Origin: Chlorogloea purpurea SAG 13.99
GTDB lineage: Bacteria; Cyanobacteriota; Cyanobacteriia; Cyanobacteriales; Microcystaceae
Direction: 5' to 3'
NCBI GenBank assembly: GCA_016903695.1
Contig: JADQBB010000014.1
Span: forward strand, 24,853 to 88,852
Length of the DNA stretch: 64,000 nucleotides
Shown here in pieces: positions 39,597-50,400 of the stretch. The position numbers and the translations under genes are program-made. Position 1 is the stretch's first letter, and the number at the start of each line of letters is the position of its first letter. Under the pieces are notes generated by a model. That model saw only the letters and a program-made list of their open reading frames with translations. It was not told where the DNA came from and ran no database searches.

Positions 39597-40070
39597 ATGG
39601 CTTTTCAATGCGATTTGGGTAACGGTCAGAGTATCTATCTCCATAATCAAGGGGATAAAACCGTAATCACTTTATGCAGCAGTAATCAAGGGCAACAGCA
39701 ACGATCGAGCAGTAGTTTTATTACCGGCGGGTGGCAGGGTACACCGCAAATCGATCGAGTTAATGACGCTATCAGGGTTAAAATTCCTACCGCGACTCAA
39801 GAGTATGTTTTCTCGATCGTTCACAACAGCATCACCTCCCTCACCGATAATGAACCCGCTCAACCCGAAACGATACCGCTTAGCCCTCTCCAAAATATGC
39901 CCCCGATGCCCCCGATGAAAATGGGTGATATGTCGATGAATTTGGGTTCCATGACTATGACTATGGGTAATATGTCGATGAGTATGGGGGAAAAATATTG
40001 CAGTCAATGCGGGGCGAAAGTTAATACCAACGCTAAATTTTGTTCCGAGTGCGGTCATAAATTAGGGTGA
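39597..40070 (+). CDS. Methionine-rich zinc-ribbon protein
   Basis: A 157-residue protein in three parts. Residues 1-90 are an unrecognised beta-rich region. Residues about 100-132 are strongly Met-rich (MPPMPPMKMGDMSMN, then SMTMTMGNMSMSMG). The C-terminus is a zinc ribbon, CSQCGAKVNTNAKFCSECG. Met-rich motifs bind Cu(I) or Ag(I) in copper-resistance proteins, so a metal-handling role is possible but unproven; the lack of a signal peptide would put it in the cytosol. It overlaps the convergent desaturase gene by 9 bp. Confidence 0.82.
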   Translation: MAFQCDLGNGQSIYLHNQGDKTVITLCSSNQGQQQRSSSSFITGGWQGTPQIDRVNDAIRVKIPTATQEYVFSIVHNSITSLTDNEPAQPETIPLSPLQNMPPMPPMKMGDMSMNLGSMTMTMGNMSMSMGEKYCSQCGAKVNTNAKFCSECGHKLG

Positions 40071-41282
40071 CTTCTTGCTGAACAGTTGAAAGTAGCCGGA
40101 CACGAAAAACTCTTTAACGGGAAAAGCGATAAAAGTGATGGGATTGATGGTGACGATAATATTTCGGAAATCCCGTTTAGCCAGGGCGATAATTTGTTGG
40201 GCCACCCAATCGGCGGACATCACACCGATCGGATTCAAATTGCTCTTGAAAGGCCCTAGTATTAACTTACGCACCACACAGGGAGCGTCTAAACGTCTGA
40301 GGGTGATTAAATCTCCTATCGTTCGCTTACTGAGTTCGTATAAAGGACTGACAGCCGGATTCACTTCCGCTTCTGAAGTGTTGATCCAAACTTCTTTCTT
40401 GGCTTTATGCTCATTAGTACGCACAGTATGAAAAAATAATTCCATCAAGCGCCAGCCAGAAAAAGCGTTGACTTCGTAAGATTGTTCGATCGCACTCGGA
40501 GTTCTCTGGGCGTGAACATTGATACCGTGATTGATAATTAATATATCCACCGACTCTAATAATTTTTGTAATGCCGTTTCCTGTCCGATTTGCCAACTCA
40601 TAGTTTTCACGGGAATCGTTTCGCCTTTTATCTCTAAACTAAGAAGTTGGGATTGAGAGGTTAAAGCGATAACTTTGGCTCCGTTCAGGTGTAGATGCTG
40701 AAGTAAACTCTGTCCTAGTGTACCACTCGCCCCCGTGACCGCGATCGTTTTCCCCTTCAGAGATAAGGCTGTACCCATAACTTTATCGACCAGTGTAAAT
40801 GTGCCGCAATAATAAGCTTTTTGGTTATCGAAATGATGCCGCCAGTGATAGGTACGATTTACCATCCATTGACCAGGTAAAGATGTAAATTCTCCCTGTT
40901 TGTGGGTAGCATCGGTTAATTCATCCATACCGGCGATACCCAAGCCCCTGCCCACGGCCGCCCCTAAAAATCCTAAAGTATATACGGGGCCGAGCCAAGC
41001 CAGCCAAGGAAAAGCTATATTTCCCCCGTAAGCGATCGCCACCGGGATGAAGCTTAATAACAACATCACCCCCGCTTCCGGTACATCGTTATACCAGTGG
41101 GCCTTCTCATAAATTTCTTTGCTGACGGGCGATAAATCGGGACGGAATACCCGATGGTGCCATACGTGGAGACGGTATAGGGGCGGCCAGTGATGGGCGA
41201 GGGTATGATAACTATCCCTGACTATCTCCACCCACAAAATCGAGCCTAAAACCAGGGTCACAGCAATCAGTGGTATTAACAT
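40062..41282 (-). CDS. Sterol desaturase/short-chain dehydrogenase fusion
   Basis: A 406-residue two-part protein. The first ~165 residues are membrane-embedded and carry fatty-acid-hydroxylase-type His motifs (HVWHH, EIYEKAHWYND, TYHWRHHFDN). From about residue 175 a short-chain dehydrogenase follows, with TGASGTLGQSLLQHL, INHGINVHAQ and the active-site region YELSKRT. This fusion is conserved in cyanobacteria and annotated as bifunctional; its lipid substrate is not known to me. The C-terminus overlaps the zinc-ribbon gene. Confidence 0.85.
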   Translation of the reverse strand: MLIPLIAVTLVLGSILWVEIVRDSYHTLAHHWPPLYRLHVWHHRVFRPDLSPVSKEIYEKAHWYNDVPEAGVMLLLSFIPVAIAYGGNIAFPWLAWLGPVYTLGFLGAAVGRGLGIAGMDELTDATHKQGEFTSLPGQWMVNRTYHWRHHFDNQKAYYCGTFTLVDKVMGTALSLKGKTIAVTGASGTLGQSLLQHLHLNGAKVIALTSQSQLLSLEIKGETIPVKTMSWQIGQETALQKLLESVDILIINHGINVHAQRTPSAIEQSYEVNAFSGWRLMELFFHTVRTNEHKAKKEVWINTSEAEVNPAVSPLYELSKRTIGDLITLRRLDAPCVVRKLILGPFKSNLNPIGVMSADWVAQQIIALAKRDFRNIIVTINPITFIAFPVKEFFVSGYFQLFSKKSP

Positions 41283-41491
41283 AAATAATCTGTCATTAAT
41301 TTTTTTGTATAAATGTAAACTGGTGCAGTTTTGAGGAAAACTTGACGATAAATCTCTCGATACGGTATTTTTGACCCGGTATTAACCTAGATTTAGGGGT
41401 AATAAGCTTAATTTTTCGCTAAAAATTTTAACAATTTTGTGTAAGATAAATCAATAGCACTCCTGTTGGTATTAGTACCCGAACATCGATT

Positions 41492-42919
41492 ATGGCAGAA
41501 AATTACTGGTCAGAGGATGAATCTACTGAAGAACTCGATCCGATTAGCTCCCTCCTCTCCGAGTGGTCCGATCCTGAAGATGAAGAAGAAGAATTTCGCA
41601 GCGATTTTTTTCAAGGGTTAGCAGGACGTAGACAAAAAGCGGCTTTTATGCTTACTGCTATCTGGGGTGTGGTTATCGCCTTACATTGGTTCAAGTGGGG
41701 CGCGGCGGCGGTGGCACTAATAACGGCTTTAGTCCTGTGGCAGGGTGTGCGATTGATGTGGGCTAAGCCGGAACCGTTACCCTCGATCGTATCCGACGCG
41801 GAATTACCCGCAGCGCCGTCTGTATCGATACTAGTAGCCGCCAAAAATGAAGAGACGGTGATCGCCAATCTGGTAAAGATGCTCTGCAGTCTCGATTATC
41901 CCGCCGATAAGTACGATGTGTGGATCATCGATGATTCCAGTACCGATCGTACTCCAGAAATTCTTGATCGTCTTACCGAGAATCATCCCGGGCTTAACGT
42001 CCTCCATCGCCCCCCCAATTCCCCAGGAGGTAAGTCCGGCGCTTTAAATGAAGTTTTAGCCATGACCAAAGGCGACATCATCGGTGTTTTCGACGCGGAT
42101 GCCCACTTACAGTCAGATTTATTGCGTTACGTGGTGCCTTTATTCGGGAAAAAGAATGTGGGGGCCGTACAGGTGAGAAAATCGATCGCTAACGCCGATG
42201 TTAATTTCTGGACGAGAGGACAGGCGGCGGAAATGGCACTCGATAGCTACTTCCAACAACAGCGAATCAGTATGGGGGGAGTGGGTGAATTAAGGGGTAA
42301 CGGTCAATTCGTCAGTCGTGAAGCTTTAGATAGTTGCGGCGGTTGGAACGAACAAACCATCACCGACGATTTAGATTTAACCATCCGCCTGCATCTCGAT
42401 AATTGGAAGGTCGATCTGTTACTCGATCCCGCAGTGGATGAGGAAGGGGTGAGAGATGCGATCTCCCTGTGGCATCAGCGCAATCGTTGGGCCGAGGGAG
42501 GTTATCAGCGTTATTTGGACTACTGGCGTTTCATCTTGAAAACTCCCCTGGGGTTGAGTAAAAAATTAGATCTGTTTTACTTTCTCTTCATTCAGTATCT
42601 CTTGCCCACGGCGGCTATCCCCGATTTAGCGGCGAGTTTAGTTTTCGGTGAAGCACCGATGTTAAGCCCTATCACCGGGGTTATCTTAATCGTTTCTTTC
42701 TGGGGGATGTTCACGGGTTTGCGACGGGTGAATCGTCCAAGAAGGCTTTCCGAATTATTAAATTTATCGCTACAGGCTTTCAGGGGCATGATTTATATGA
42801 GCCACTGGTTTATTATTATTCCCAGTGTTACAGCGCGAATGTCCGTCCGTCCTAAAAGGCTAAAATGGGTAAAGACAGTTCATGATGGCACAAGCTCAAC
42901 TTCGGAAGTGTCTGCCTGA
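41492..42919 (+). CDS. mgdA: GT2 beta-monoglucosyldiacylglycerol synthase, MgdA-like
   Basis: A 475-residue membrane GT2 that probably transfers glucose to diacylglycerol, the first step of cyanobacterial galactolipid synthesis. The acidic N-terminus EDESTEELDPISSLLSE resembles that of Synechocystis Sll1377. Two hydrophobic segments follow (about 50-90). The catalytic core has WIIDDSSTDRTPE, GVFDADAHL (DxD), ITDDLDLTIRL and HQRNRWAEGG (QxxRW). C-terminal transmembrane segments begin near residue 355. Identity to MgdA is by recall of the N-terminus and length, so a related GT2 is possible. Confidence 0.78.
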   Translation: MAENYWSEDESTEELDPISSLLSEWSDPEDEEEEFRSDFFQGLAGRRQKAAFMLTAIWGVVIALHWFKWGAAAVALITALVLWQGVRLMWAKPEPLPSIVSDAELPAAPSVSILVAAKNEETVIANLVKMLCSLDYPADKYDVWIIDDSSTDRTPEILDRLTENHPGLNVLHRPPNSPGGKSGALNEVLAMTKGDIIGVFDADAHLQSDLLRYVVPLFGKKNVGAVQVRKSIANADVNFWTRGQAAEMALDSYFQQQRISMGGVGELRGNGQFVSREALDSCGGWNEQTITDDLDLTIRLHLDNWKVDLLLDPAVDEEGVRDAISLWHQRNRWAEGGYQRYLDYWRFILKTPLGLSKKLDLFYFLFIQYLLPTAAIPDLAASLVFGEAPMLSPITGVILIVSFWGMFTGLRRVNRPRRLSELLNLSLQAFRGMIYMSHWFIIIPSVTARMSVRPKRLKWVKTVHDGTSSTSEVSA

Positions 42920-42946
42920 TCTCCATTCTCTCGGTAAGGAAAATCT

Positions 42947-43549
42947 ATGGCCCTAATTGTGGGATTAGTTTTAATCGGCATAGCCGGGCTGTTTCTCTGG
43001 CAAAATTTACAGATCGTGACGCTGGTATTCTTTGGCGGTATCATGACGGTACAATTGCCGATCGCCGTTTGGGTGTTAGCTTTTATATTCTTGGGCGTGT
43101 TCAGTAATTTAACCCTGCAATTCCTCTTCGGTTTCGGTCGTCCCGCCCCTCGATCGTCCCGTACTCCCACACCAACGCCACCACCTGCGGGACCCGTAGA
43201 TTTGAACAGAACACCCCCCTCTTACTCCGTACCGAAAAATGATTGGGAGAGGGGAGGCGGTGAAGATTGGGATATTGACGCGCCCCCGGTCGAACCCACC
43301 TATATTAAAAATCCCGCCCCGACCGAACCCGAAAACGGGCCCGTTAATGGGTTAGAGATCGATCAATCGCCCGATACCACAATTCAAACGGGTACAGTGT
43401 ATTCTTACAGCTACCGCGAGTCTAAAAAGAGCGATAAGTCCGGTTCTGATCCGGTTTATGACGCTGACTATCGTATCATCACCCCGCCCCCAGTAAATAC
43501 GCCTTCTCCCGAACCTAAAAACGACGATGATGATGAGGAATGGGTTTAG
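42947..43549 (+). CDS. LapA-domain membrane protein
   Basis: A 200-residue protein. The first ~70 residues contain two hydrophobic helices with the LapA/DUF1049 pattern LFLWQNLQIVTLVFFG...LPIAVWVLAFIFLGVFSN. The remaining ~130 residues are soluble, Pro-, Asp- and Ser-rich and look disordered, ending in DDDDEEWV. It lies 27 bp after mgdA on the same strand. A membrane-adaptor function is plausible; nothing specific is known. Confidence 0.82.
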   Translation: MALIVGLVLIGIAGLFLWQNLQIVTLVFFGGIMTVQLPIAVWVLAFIFLGVFSNLTLQFLFGFGRPAPRSSRTPTPTPPPAGPVDLNRTPPSYSVPKNDWERGGGEDWDIDAPPVEPTYIKNPAPTEPENGPVNGLEIDQSPDTTIQTGTVYSYSYRESKKSDKSGSDPVYDADYRIITPPPVNTPSPEPKNDDDDEEWV

Positions 43550-43615
43550 TAGTTTATCGTTGCTTTCTTGCCGCTTTACGTCGTGCCGCGATCAATTCAC
43601 ACTTAAAGATAATTA

Positions 43616-46600
43616 TTAGCGATCGCTGTCTTCCAGTAAAATCATATTCAATAAATTCAGCTCGTAGGAAGCGGAAAAATAACGATTATCGAAAAGCATT
43701 TTCACCCCAGATAAAGCTTTTTTACTGATAACCGCCGACCAAGGGAAATCTTTATACTGGGGGATGACAGGTAAAATCAAACCACGGCTATTAAAGGCGC
43801 GTCCGAGGGCTTTCTGCCAAATAATAGGCTCTTGAATACAGGTATTCCTAACATTATCCTGGTGTTTGCTCCGCAAAAAATGAGGATGGTCTAAAGGCAG
43901 AGCGATGACTACATTAGAAGACCCCGTTTCTTGAATAGTCGTGTAATCAAACACTAAATCTTCTTTCTCCCTGATCAATAATCGATGTAATTCTTTAGCT
44001 GGAGATTTGAGCTTACTGGAAATAGATTTATTGTCGCTGATTCCCGTTAAAAGTCCCAGAAGAGTTTTAATATTATTCCGTTCCTCGCTATTCCAAGCAG
44101 AAAAACTATACTGTTCCGTGGTTTTATACTCTTGCCAATCTTCTAACCAACAAGGGCCGAGACAGTAGATATTTTCGGGAATTACAACTTCTTGGGTTTG
44201 CGGATCTAGTAACAGTTTACCAATGGTGACGTTTTTTGTTAAAGTATCGAGAATCGAACGATCGCTATAGGAAACCACTTGGAACTTAGGAGATTTACCG
44301 ATCAGATTGAAGCGGCCGAAAAGCCCTTCTACTAATTCCCTGGCTTTCCCCACTCTATCCTGCCATTCCTTATCCGTACTATCGCAGACGAAAACCTCTG
44401 CCTCTTGCCGGAATTGATTTACATCGTCCGCCATTAAATGTAGCATCTCATCGTCACCCACCGACCCCACGGGAACGAAAGCCAGTTTCTGCCTGCGTAA
44501 ATCGGCATCGCCTTTTATGCGAGTGTAGATAGTAGCGCGCAACATCACCAGTAAGGTGAATAAATCGCTACTTTTTCTCAACCACTGTCGGGCAAGCTCA
44601 TCGGATGAGAGGTCTGGTGAGCGGAGGAAAAAGTCATTAATGAGCAATACCAAACGTCGATCGCATTCATCACCCGACACCTTTTCCCCCGTCTTCTCGT
44701 CCTCGTAATAGCCCCGGCCCCGATAGATAAGTTGAGCCACTTCCATCAGGGCGGATTCTATATTGAAAGTCGGTATCAGGGCGATGATACAATCGGTTCT
44801 GGGAAAAGAAACACCTCTAGAGCCGGATGATGTCATCAGAAACACCTTGACTCGATCCCTGAGAGGCGGCTTTACCAGTTGTAACCGTTGGTTTTCCGGC
44901 ACACTCTGATCGAGAATCCTCACATCGTCTTCCGTTAAAACGTCATGGAGTTCCTCTAAGAGAAATTGACGGAGCGATCGTAAAAAAGCCTTATCCTGGG
45001 CAAAAAAAATCACTTGTTGAGAGCCTTTACTGATAGCCTGGCAAATCTCCCGCGCCACATTCTCTAAAATCTCGTCGTCCTTTTCCCGCCTGATAATTTG
45101 ATGGCGGTAGGGCAGAGGCTGACGCTCATCGATTTCTGGAGTGATGCCCTCGAAACGAATTTTATAATCGATCGTCAAATTAGAAGCGGGAAAACTATTA
45201 GTCATCACATGAAAAGTGGGTAACTTCTTCCCCCCTCCCAGCCTCAGCATACTTCCCGTAACCGAAAAAGGAGACGTACCGCGACCAGGGCTGATCAACA
45301 CCTTATCGGGGGCAAAATGGGCCGCCTGTAAATAACGATCGAAAACTCTTTCATTACTTAAAGAAGCGTCAGCGATGATTAAAACCACCCGGAAAGGACA
45401 TTCCTCCCCTTCAAAAGGAGCGATAAACTGTTTCTTGAGCCACCCCGCTAACTCGTGACAGAATAAAGCACCCGCACCGTCTCCGGCCACTTCATCCACC
45501 ATGACGATAACGGTGGGCATACGCTCCGAAAATTCCCGTCTTTCCTTCAAGCAGTATCTACTTTCAAAGGAATGCTGGAATAATTTGTCGAGAGCGCTAA
45601 CCGTAGTACCCGCGTCGAGATTGCGATAGCCTTGAGTCGCCGCCGTCAAGACGATACGGTTTATATCCCGCTTGTGGGCTAAAAGCTGTTTCGCAGCACG
45701 AGCTAAAGATCTTAATACACCGGGATTCTGTCGCTCCTTCATATAATCGCGCCGTTGGTCGATATTAAGTTTATAGCGCCGCGATTGTATCCATTCGGTA
45801 TCGATTATTTCTTCCTGTGAGGGGGTGAGATAGACTATATTATCCCGCGGTAAATCGTCCAACTCGTAACCATCGAAAACCACGGCGGTATCTTTTGCCG
45901 AGGATAGGTCTGCATGGGGTTGAATTTCGTACCAACTCGGTGCGGCGTTGATCAGTTTGGCATTGGTGGTCAAAGTTAATATGCCGGTTTTTCGCCCGTC
46001 TCTCTCGGCTAATTTGTTCGTTACATCCCGATTGATAACCACGCGGGGGCTGACGTAGAAAAAGAGAAACCCCGACTGTAATTGGGAGAGAAACTCGATA
46101 ACCGCCGTGGTTTTGCCGATACCCGGATTGCCTTCGAGGGCGATAATTCGCATCTCGCCGGGGGGTGCGCCTTTTAAAGCGGCGATAATGGCGGCCGCGT
46201 GAGCGTCTCTGAGGCTTATTTGTCCCTTATGAGTTTTGGATTGTAAGGCTTGTTCGATCGATGGTAACGCCCGCTTTCCGAAGAACTTTTCTAACGGTTC
46301 GTTTACCTCTATACTTTCGATCACTGACTCCACGCTCAAAGATTCCATCGGTTTATAGAAGTTTTCCACCTTCTCTTGAATCGGCAGATAAAAGTCCTCG
46401 ACTACCGGGGGTTTATCGATCAGTTTTCTGGCGTATCGTTTAAAGTCTCCGGGCAGGGACTGCAATAGTTTGGTGAAGACGGCTTTAATTTCTTTGGTGA
46501 GGGCTGACGGGTCTTCATCGTCGGTTTTCGTGCGCTGGCAGTAAGCAGATCCCAAAGTATACATTAACTTGATTCTGGGGTCGATCGATCCTTCATCGAA

Positions 46601-47473
46601 TCGGGCGGAAATACTTTCTAAACCGTTGGAAGTGACTGCGATCGCTGTAGCCCCGCAAGGGGGCGATAAACGTTCATGATGCCGCAGAATCTCGACGAAA
46701 CTGGTAACATAAGCCGCTGCCTGACACAGTTTATAAAATGGTTTATCTTTACCGCTGAAGGCGTTGAGGAAAGATGTTATCTTCTGGTCGATTTCGGGAT
46801 ATTGACTATCCACCTCCGCCCTGACGAGAGAGAAAACACCCCTAGCGTCTAAGTATTTGGCGTAGCGGATAATTTCCTCACGATGGGCTTTCTCTTCTCG
46901 ATAATCTCCTAATTCTCCCTCGGCGTAGTAAGAAAATTCTAAACAGAGAATTTGCCCACCTCCTTTTTTGCAGTTAGATTTCAGCCAGAGGAGAAAATCG
47001 GCGTTAGCCGCCTTACCTTTGGAAACTAAACTCATGTCTAAAAACGATCGATCCTCGTAAATTCCTGAGAATGTATTTTGAAACTCCCTCGCTCTTTTAG
47101 TCCTGTCTTGGTCTCTATCTCTATTGCCACCAGGAAAAACCAAAGGACACCAGAGAGCGCCTAAATCGTAGTCATGGACTTTAATCTGTTTCAACCACTC
47201 CCGTATAGTAGTCCAACCCAATCCGTAACCGAATAATAATAGATGACGGATTTTTGATTCCGCCCACTCTTTTGCGCTGGGGTCGCTTATACCCAATTCT
47301 TTTATTAATAACCCGTTAATATGGGACACTTTAACATCTTGCCAGGGTTGCAGACTGGGGTTATCTGGTTTTAGTAAGCCGCAGTGGAGAAGGTAAGCTA
47401 AAACGCCTCTTTGTACCGCTATTTCAAAAACTTGCCCCCACAGGGAAGCCCGCTCTCTTAGTTTTTTATCCAT
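43616..47473 (-). CDS. SF2-type helicase with N-terminal nuclease-like region
   Basis: A 1285-residue protein ending the 19-kb chaperone cluster. The N-terminal ~300 residues have no clear match; NADFLLWLK...ILCLEFSYY (about 160-185) has a D...E spacing like a PD-(D/E)XK fold, though the Lys is Ser. The motor has Walker A LEGNPGIGKTT (about 449), DEVA in VIVMVDEVAGD (about 659), QVIFFAQDKAF (motif IV-like), SSGSRGVSFP (motif V-like, about 884) and AQLIYRGRG (motif VI-like, about 918). This makes an SF2 helicase or translocase. An upstream in-frame start at 47605 would overlap the previous gene by 133 bp; the ATG at 47473 forms TAATG with that gene's stop, so I chose it. Confidence 0.75.
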   Translation of the reverse strand: MDKKLRERASLWGQVFEIAVQRGVLAYLLHCGLLKPDNPSLQPWQDVKVSHINGLLIKELGISDPSAKEWAESKIRHLLLFGYGLGWTTIREWLKQIKVHDYDLGALWCPLVFPGGNRDRDQDRTKRAREFQNTFSGIYEDRSFLDMSLVSKGKAANADFLLWLKSNCKKGGGQILCLEFSYYAEGELGDYREEKAHREEIIRYAKYLDARGVFSLVRAEVDSQYPEIDQKITSFLNAFSGKDKPFYKLCQAAAYVTSFVEILRHHERLSPPCGATAIAVTSNGLESISARFDEGSIDPRIKLMYTLGSAYCQRTKTDDEDPSALTKEIKAVFTKLLQSLPGDFKRYARKLIDKPPVVEDFYLPIQEKVENFYKPMESLSVESVIESIEVNEPLEKFFGKRALPSIEQALQSKTHKGQISLRDAHAAAIIAALKGAPPGEMRIIALEGNPGIGKTTAVIEFLSQLQSGFLFFYVSPRVVINRDVTNKLAERDGRKTGILTLTTNAKLINAAPSWYEIQPHADLSSAKDTAVVFDGYELDDLPRDNIVYLTPSQEEIIDTEWIQSRRYKLNIDQRRDYMKERQNPGVLRSLARAAKQLLAHKRDINRIVLTAATQGYRNLDAGTTVSALDKLFQHSFESRYCLKERREFSERMPTVIVMVDEVAGDGAGALFCHELAGWLKKQFIAPFEGEECPFRVVLIIADASLSNERVFDRYLQAAHFAPDKVLISPGRGTSPFSVTGSMLRLGGGKKLPTFHVMTNSFPASNLTIDYKIRFEGITPEIDERQPLPYRHQIIRREKDDEILENVAREICQAISKGSQQVIFFAQDKAFLRSLRQFLLEELHDVLTEDDVRILDQSVPENQRLQLVKPPLRDRVKVFLMTSSGSRGVSFPRTDCIIALIPTFNIESALMEVAQLIYRGRGYYEDEKTGEKVSGDECDRRLVLLINDFFLRSPDLSSDELARQWLRKSSDLFTLLVMLRATIYTRIKGDADLRRQKLAFVPVGSVGDDEMLHLMADDVNQFRQEAEVFVCDSTDKEWQDRVGKARELVEGLFGRFNLIGKSPKFQVVSYSDRSILDTLTKNVTIGKLLLDPQTQEVVIPENIYCLGPCWLEDWQEYKTTEQYSFSAWNSEERNNIKTLLGLLTGISDNKSISSKLKSPAKELHRLLIREKEDLVFDYTTIQETGSSNVVIALPLDHPHFLRSKHQDNVRNTCIQEPIIWQKALGRAFNSRGLILPVIPQYKDFPWSAVISKKALSGVKMLFDNRYFSASYELNLLNMILLEDSDR

Positions 47474-50400
47474 TAGAATAACCTGTGTAACGCTGTGGAC
47501 ACATGACTCAAAATAGCGGGATAGCTTAATAAAATCCTCCCCTGACGACGGCTGCTGAAAATAATCACTTCCCCCGCCCCTTCTTTGCTCGTGGGCGAAA
47601 TCCAATTGTAGGGATTAAGCACCGGCCCGAAACGATTGTTTCCAGGTATTTTCTCTGACTCTAGAAAATGAATACCCCGTAAAAAACTCATCAAACAGGG
47701 ATGAATTTCCGAGGTACGATCGGCATTAACTAGATGTTGTCTGGCTACTTCGATCCAGTTTCTATTGCTGACTTTCCGATCGGAAACTAAAAAATAGGTA
47801 CAGAAACCCGATTGAAACTTTTGCCCCTCGTCACTCACCACGCTCAAAGTAGCGAAGGTATAAACAGGAATTAAATCCCTCACGGTTTCCCTTTCTATAT
47901 CCCCGCCCTGTAAAAAATCCGCGTAATCACCGGCGTGAGAAATCTCGAAGCCGCCTTCGTGTTTCTGTCTCGTGTATAATCTAGTAGCGGGGAATACGTC
48001 TTTAACCAGAGGATAAAGGGTTATATTCGGATAAGCCTGAAAAATATCTTCAAGAAAATGGGTGTGTAATAAATAATTGTTCCCAACGCTAGTGCGGTTT
48101 AATTTTCTGCCGCCATAACTATTAGAAAGTAAAATAATATGTTGGATTCCTCGGTCTCGCAATTCCCAGATATGCTCTTTAATCATCCTCTGTTGATCTA
48201 CATTCGGGCTAGAATAAATTACGTCCGAGCCTGTTTTTTCTACTTTTATTTCATAACTTGGAAAAGGCTGGCTCACGGCAGTAGCAGAATAACTCTTACT
48301 CACTAAAAGATGACAATTGGCACTACGTTCTCGATCGGGATACTCATCGCAGGGACGGATAGAATAGCTAATAATACCCAATTTAGGTATCTTCGGAGGC
48401 GCAGACACACTTAAACGCAGGGGAAAAGCACTTAATAAAGCTTGAAAACTGCCCTGTTTAACGTAGTTCTCACCCTGTCTACCGATATTCTCTAAATTAA
48501 TTCCCTGCATCCGCAAAGAAATGTCTTGATTCAAAAGTAGTTCGATCGACTGGGCGGCGGCATATATATAATCGTTACCGTTATCTTTCTCGGCCTCTTT
48601 TTTGCCTTGAGTCTGTAAACGTAACACTAAAGTCGTAAAAGGTTCTGCTTTTTTGCCCTGTAAATTCTGCAATCTGCCGATGATTCGCCACAGACAAATA
48701 TAAGTTAACAAGGCGAAGGCGGTGACTGCGGCGGCGTGGTACTGGTTAGCGTCTGGCGGAACCTTACCTTCGCGACTTTTAACAACGCTAGTTTCGTACT
48801 CGATGACTATAGCTGCGTCTAAAGCGAAACTCAGAGCTTTTTCTGTGGTTGGTACTTGTCGGTATCTTCTCTGTTGCGTTCCCTCGTCTTTTTCCCACTC
48901 CCAAGGAACCCAGAGAACTTGTAACAACAGGGGTGTTAGAATTCTCTGCCCTTGCAGTGTCAAGGGCGGCTCGTTTTTACACACCAATTTATGCCCTGAT
49001 AACTTCGTTGTTACTTCCACCGAGAATAGATGAGATTCTTTGGGTCGATCGATTATCTCGATCTGTTTGAACCATTCGGTTTGTTCGTTGCCCGCCCTCC
49101 CGGAACCTATTAACAATTCTGTATTGTGTCCCGTTTCTAAACGTTGCCAGTTAATAATATTTCTTCTCACTCCGATATATTTACGCTCGGTGCGCTTTCT
49201 TACGGCTTTGAGGAGACGATCGCTTTTCTCCCGCAGTATATTAATTAAACTCGTGGCTATCTTAGAAACGTTAGACTCTCGCTTTTCTAAATCGCCAATT
49301 AATTCTTTAATTCCTTCTCGCCCTCTCTGTTCTAAAAAGTTCTGTCTCTCCCGGAAACTCGTTAATACTTTTTGGGGGTCGAAAGCTTCATCGTTTCTGG
49401 TCTTGGGAATGACCGCATCTAAAAAGATCAATTCGGCTAAGCATCGATTAAGAGTTGAGGAACTATTCTCTCCCTCTCTATTTTCCGATAGCAATTTCTC
49501 CTCGATTTTTTTCAACTTACTGAGAAAAGCGGATTTACCCGTTTCGGGGTTGTTGCCATTGATGCGGAAGCGGTAGCTCACTTCGCGCTGAATTGCTTCT
49601 CCGGCAGCCGGAACGATCGTTCTTTCCTCGAAAATCTGGGTTTTCGCCTCGGGCCACACCGCTAAACAACTGTAGAAATAAGCTTGGTCGAGATATTCAT
49701 CGAGGGTGAAAGTGGCGAGAAGTCCGTAATGGCGCGCGAGATTGATAGTCAGCGGCTCTTGTTTGCTCAACTCGATCGCACCTAAAATATTGTTCACGTA
49801 ATTTACTAGTAATCTGCTGTTAGGATCGCTGCCGGAACCCGCCCCGTTGGCAATTTCTTCCATGATTCCCAAGCAGATATTGAGGCGTACTCTGGCTAAA
49901 GCTTCATTTTCGATAAAGTGTAGGAATCTGGCTATCTGGCTATTTAATCTGTCTTTTTCTACCTCTAAGTTTTTCAGGGCTTCCTCGATCGTGTCTTCAT
50001 CTTGTTCTTGATTTTCGAGGTGTTTGCATATGGCTATTTTCATTTTCTCAAAATAGTCTTTCGTTTCGATCTGCTCTAAAGCTGAGATAACTTTCGCTAC
50101 GGGTTTACCTCCTTCTAATGGCCGCTCCTGTGGCTCGAAAACGATCGATTGCATCGAAGCGGTTTGGATTCCCGAAAATAATTTACCCTCTATTTTTTTG
50201 GCGAGGGTTTGTAATTGGGCTTCGGTGTTATGAAGTAATAGCAGAGATAAGGTTTCATCATCGGGTGAGTTGCGATCGATCTCGCGAATTAGCCTCTCTA
50301 AAAGAGTTGGTAGTCTTCCGGGGTTATCCTCCGTCAATCTACCACCCAATATGGCTGATAACCCGTATTTGGGAGTTTGAAAATCACGGATGAATCCAGG

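Noticed and set aside
39672..40058. A His-rich 128-codon frame on the minus strand (THSHSHGT, HRHITH)
   Set aside because: It is the complement of the Met-rich repeat: CAT codons on one strand mirror ATG codons on the other. The plus-strand protein has a zinc ribbon and a proper start.
47474..47605. A longer N-terminus for the helicase starting at 47605
   Set aside because: It would overlap the upstream gene by 133 bp, whereas the ATG at 47473 gives a TAATG coupling and a sensible N-terminus.
49040..49576. A 178-codon plus-strand frame inside the 1063-residue gene
   Set aside because: It is antisense, without domain or ribosome binding site; composition looks like a shadow.
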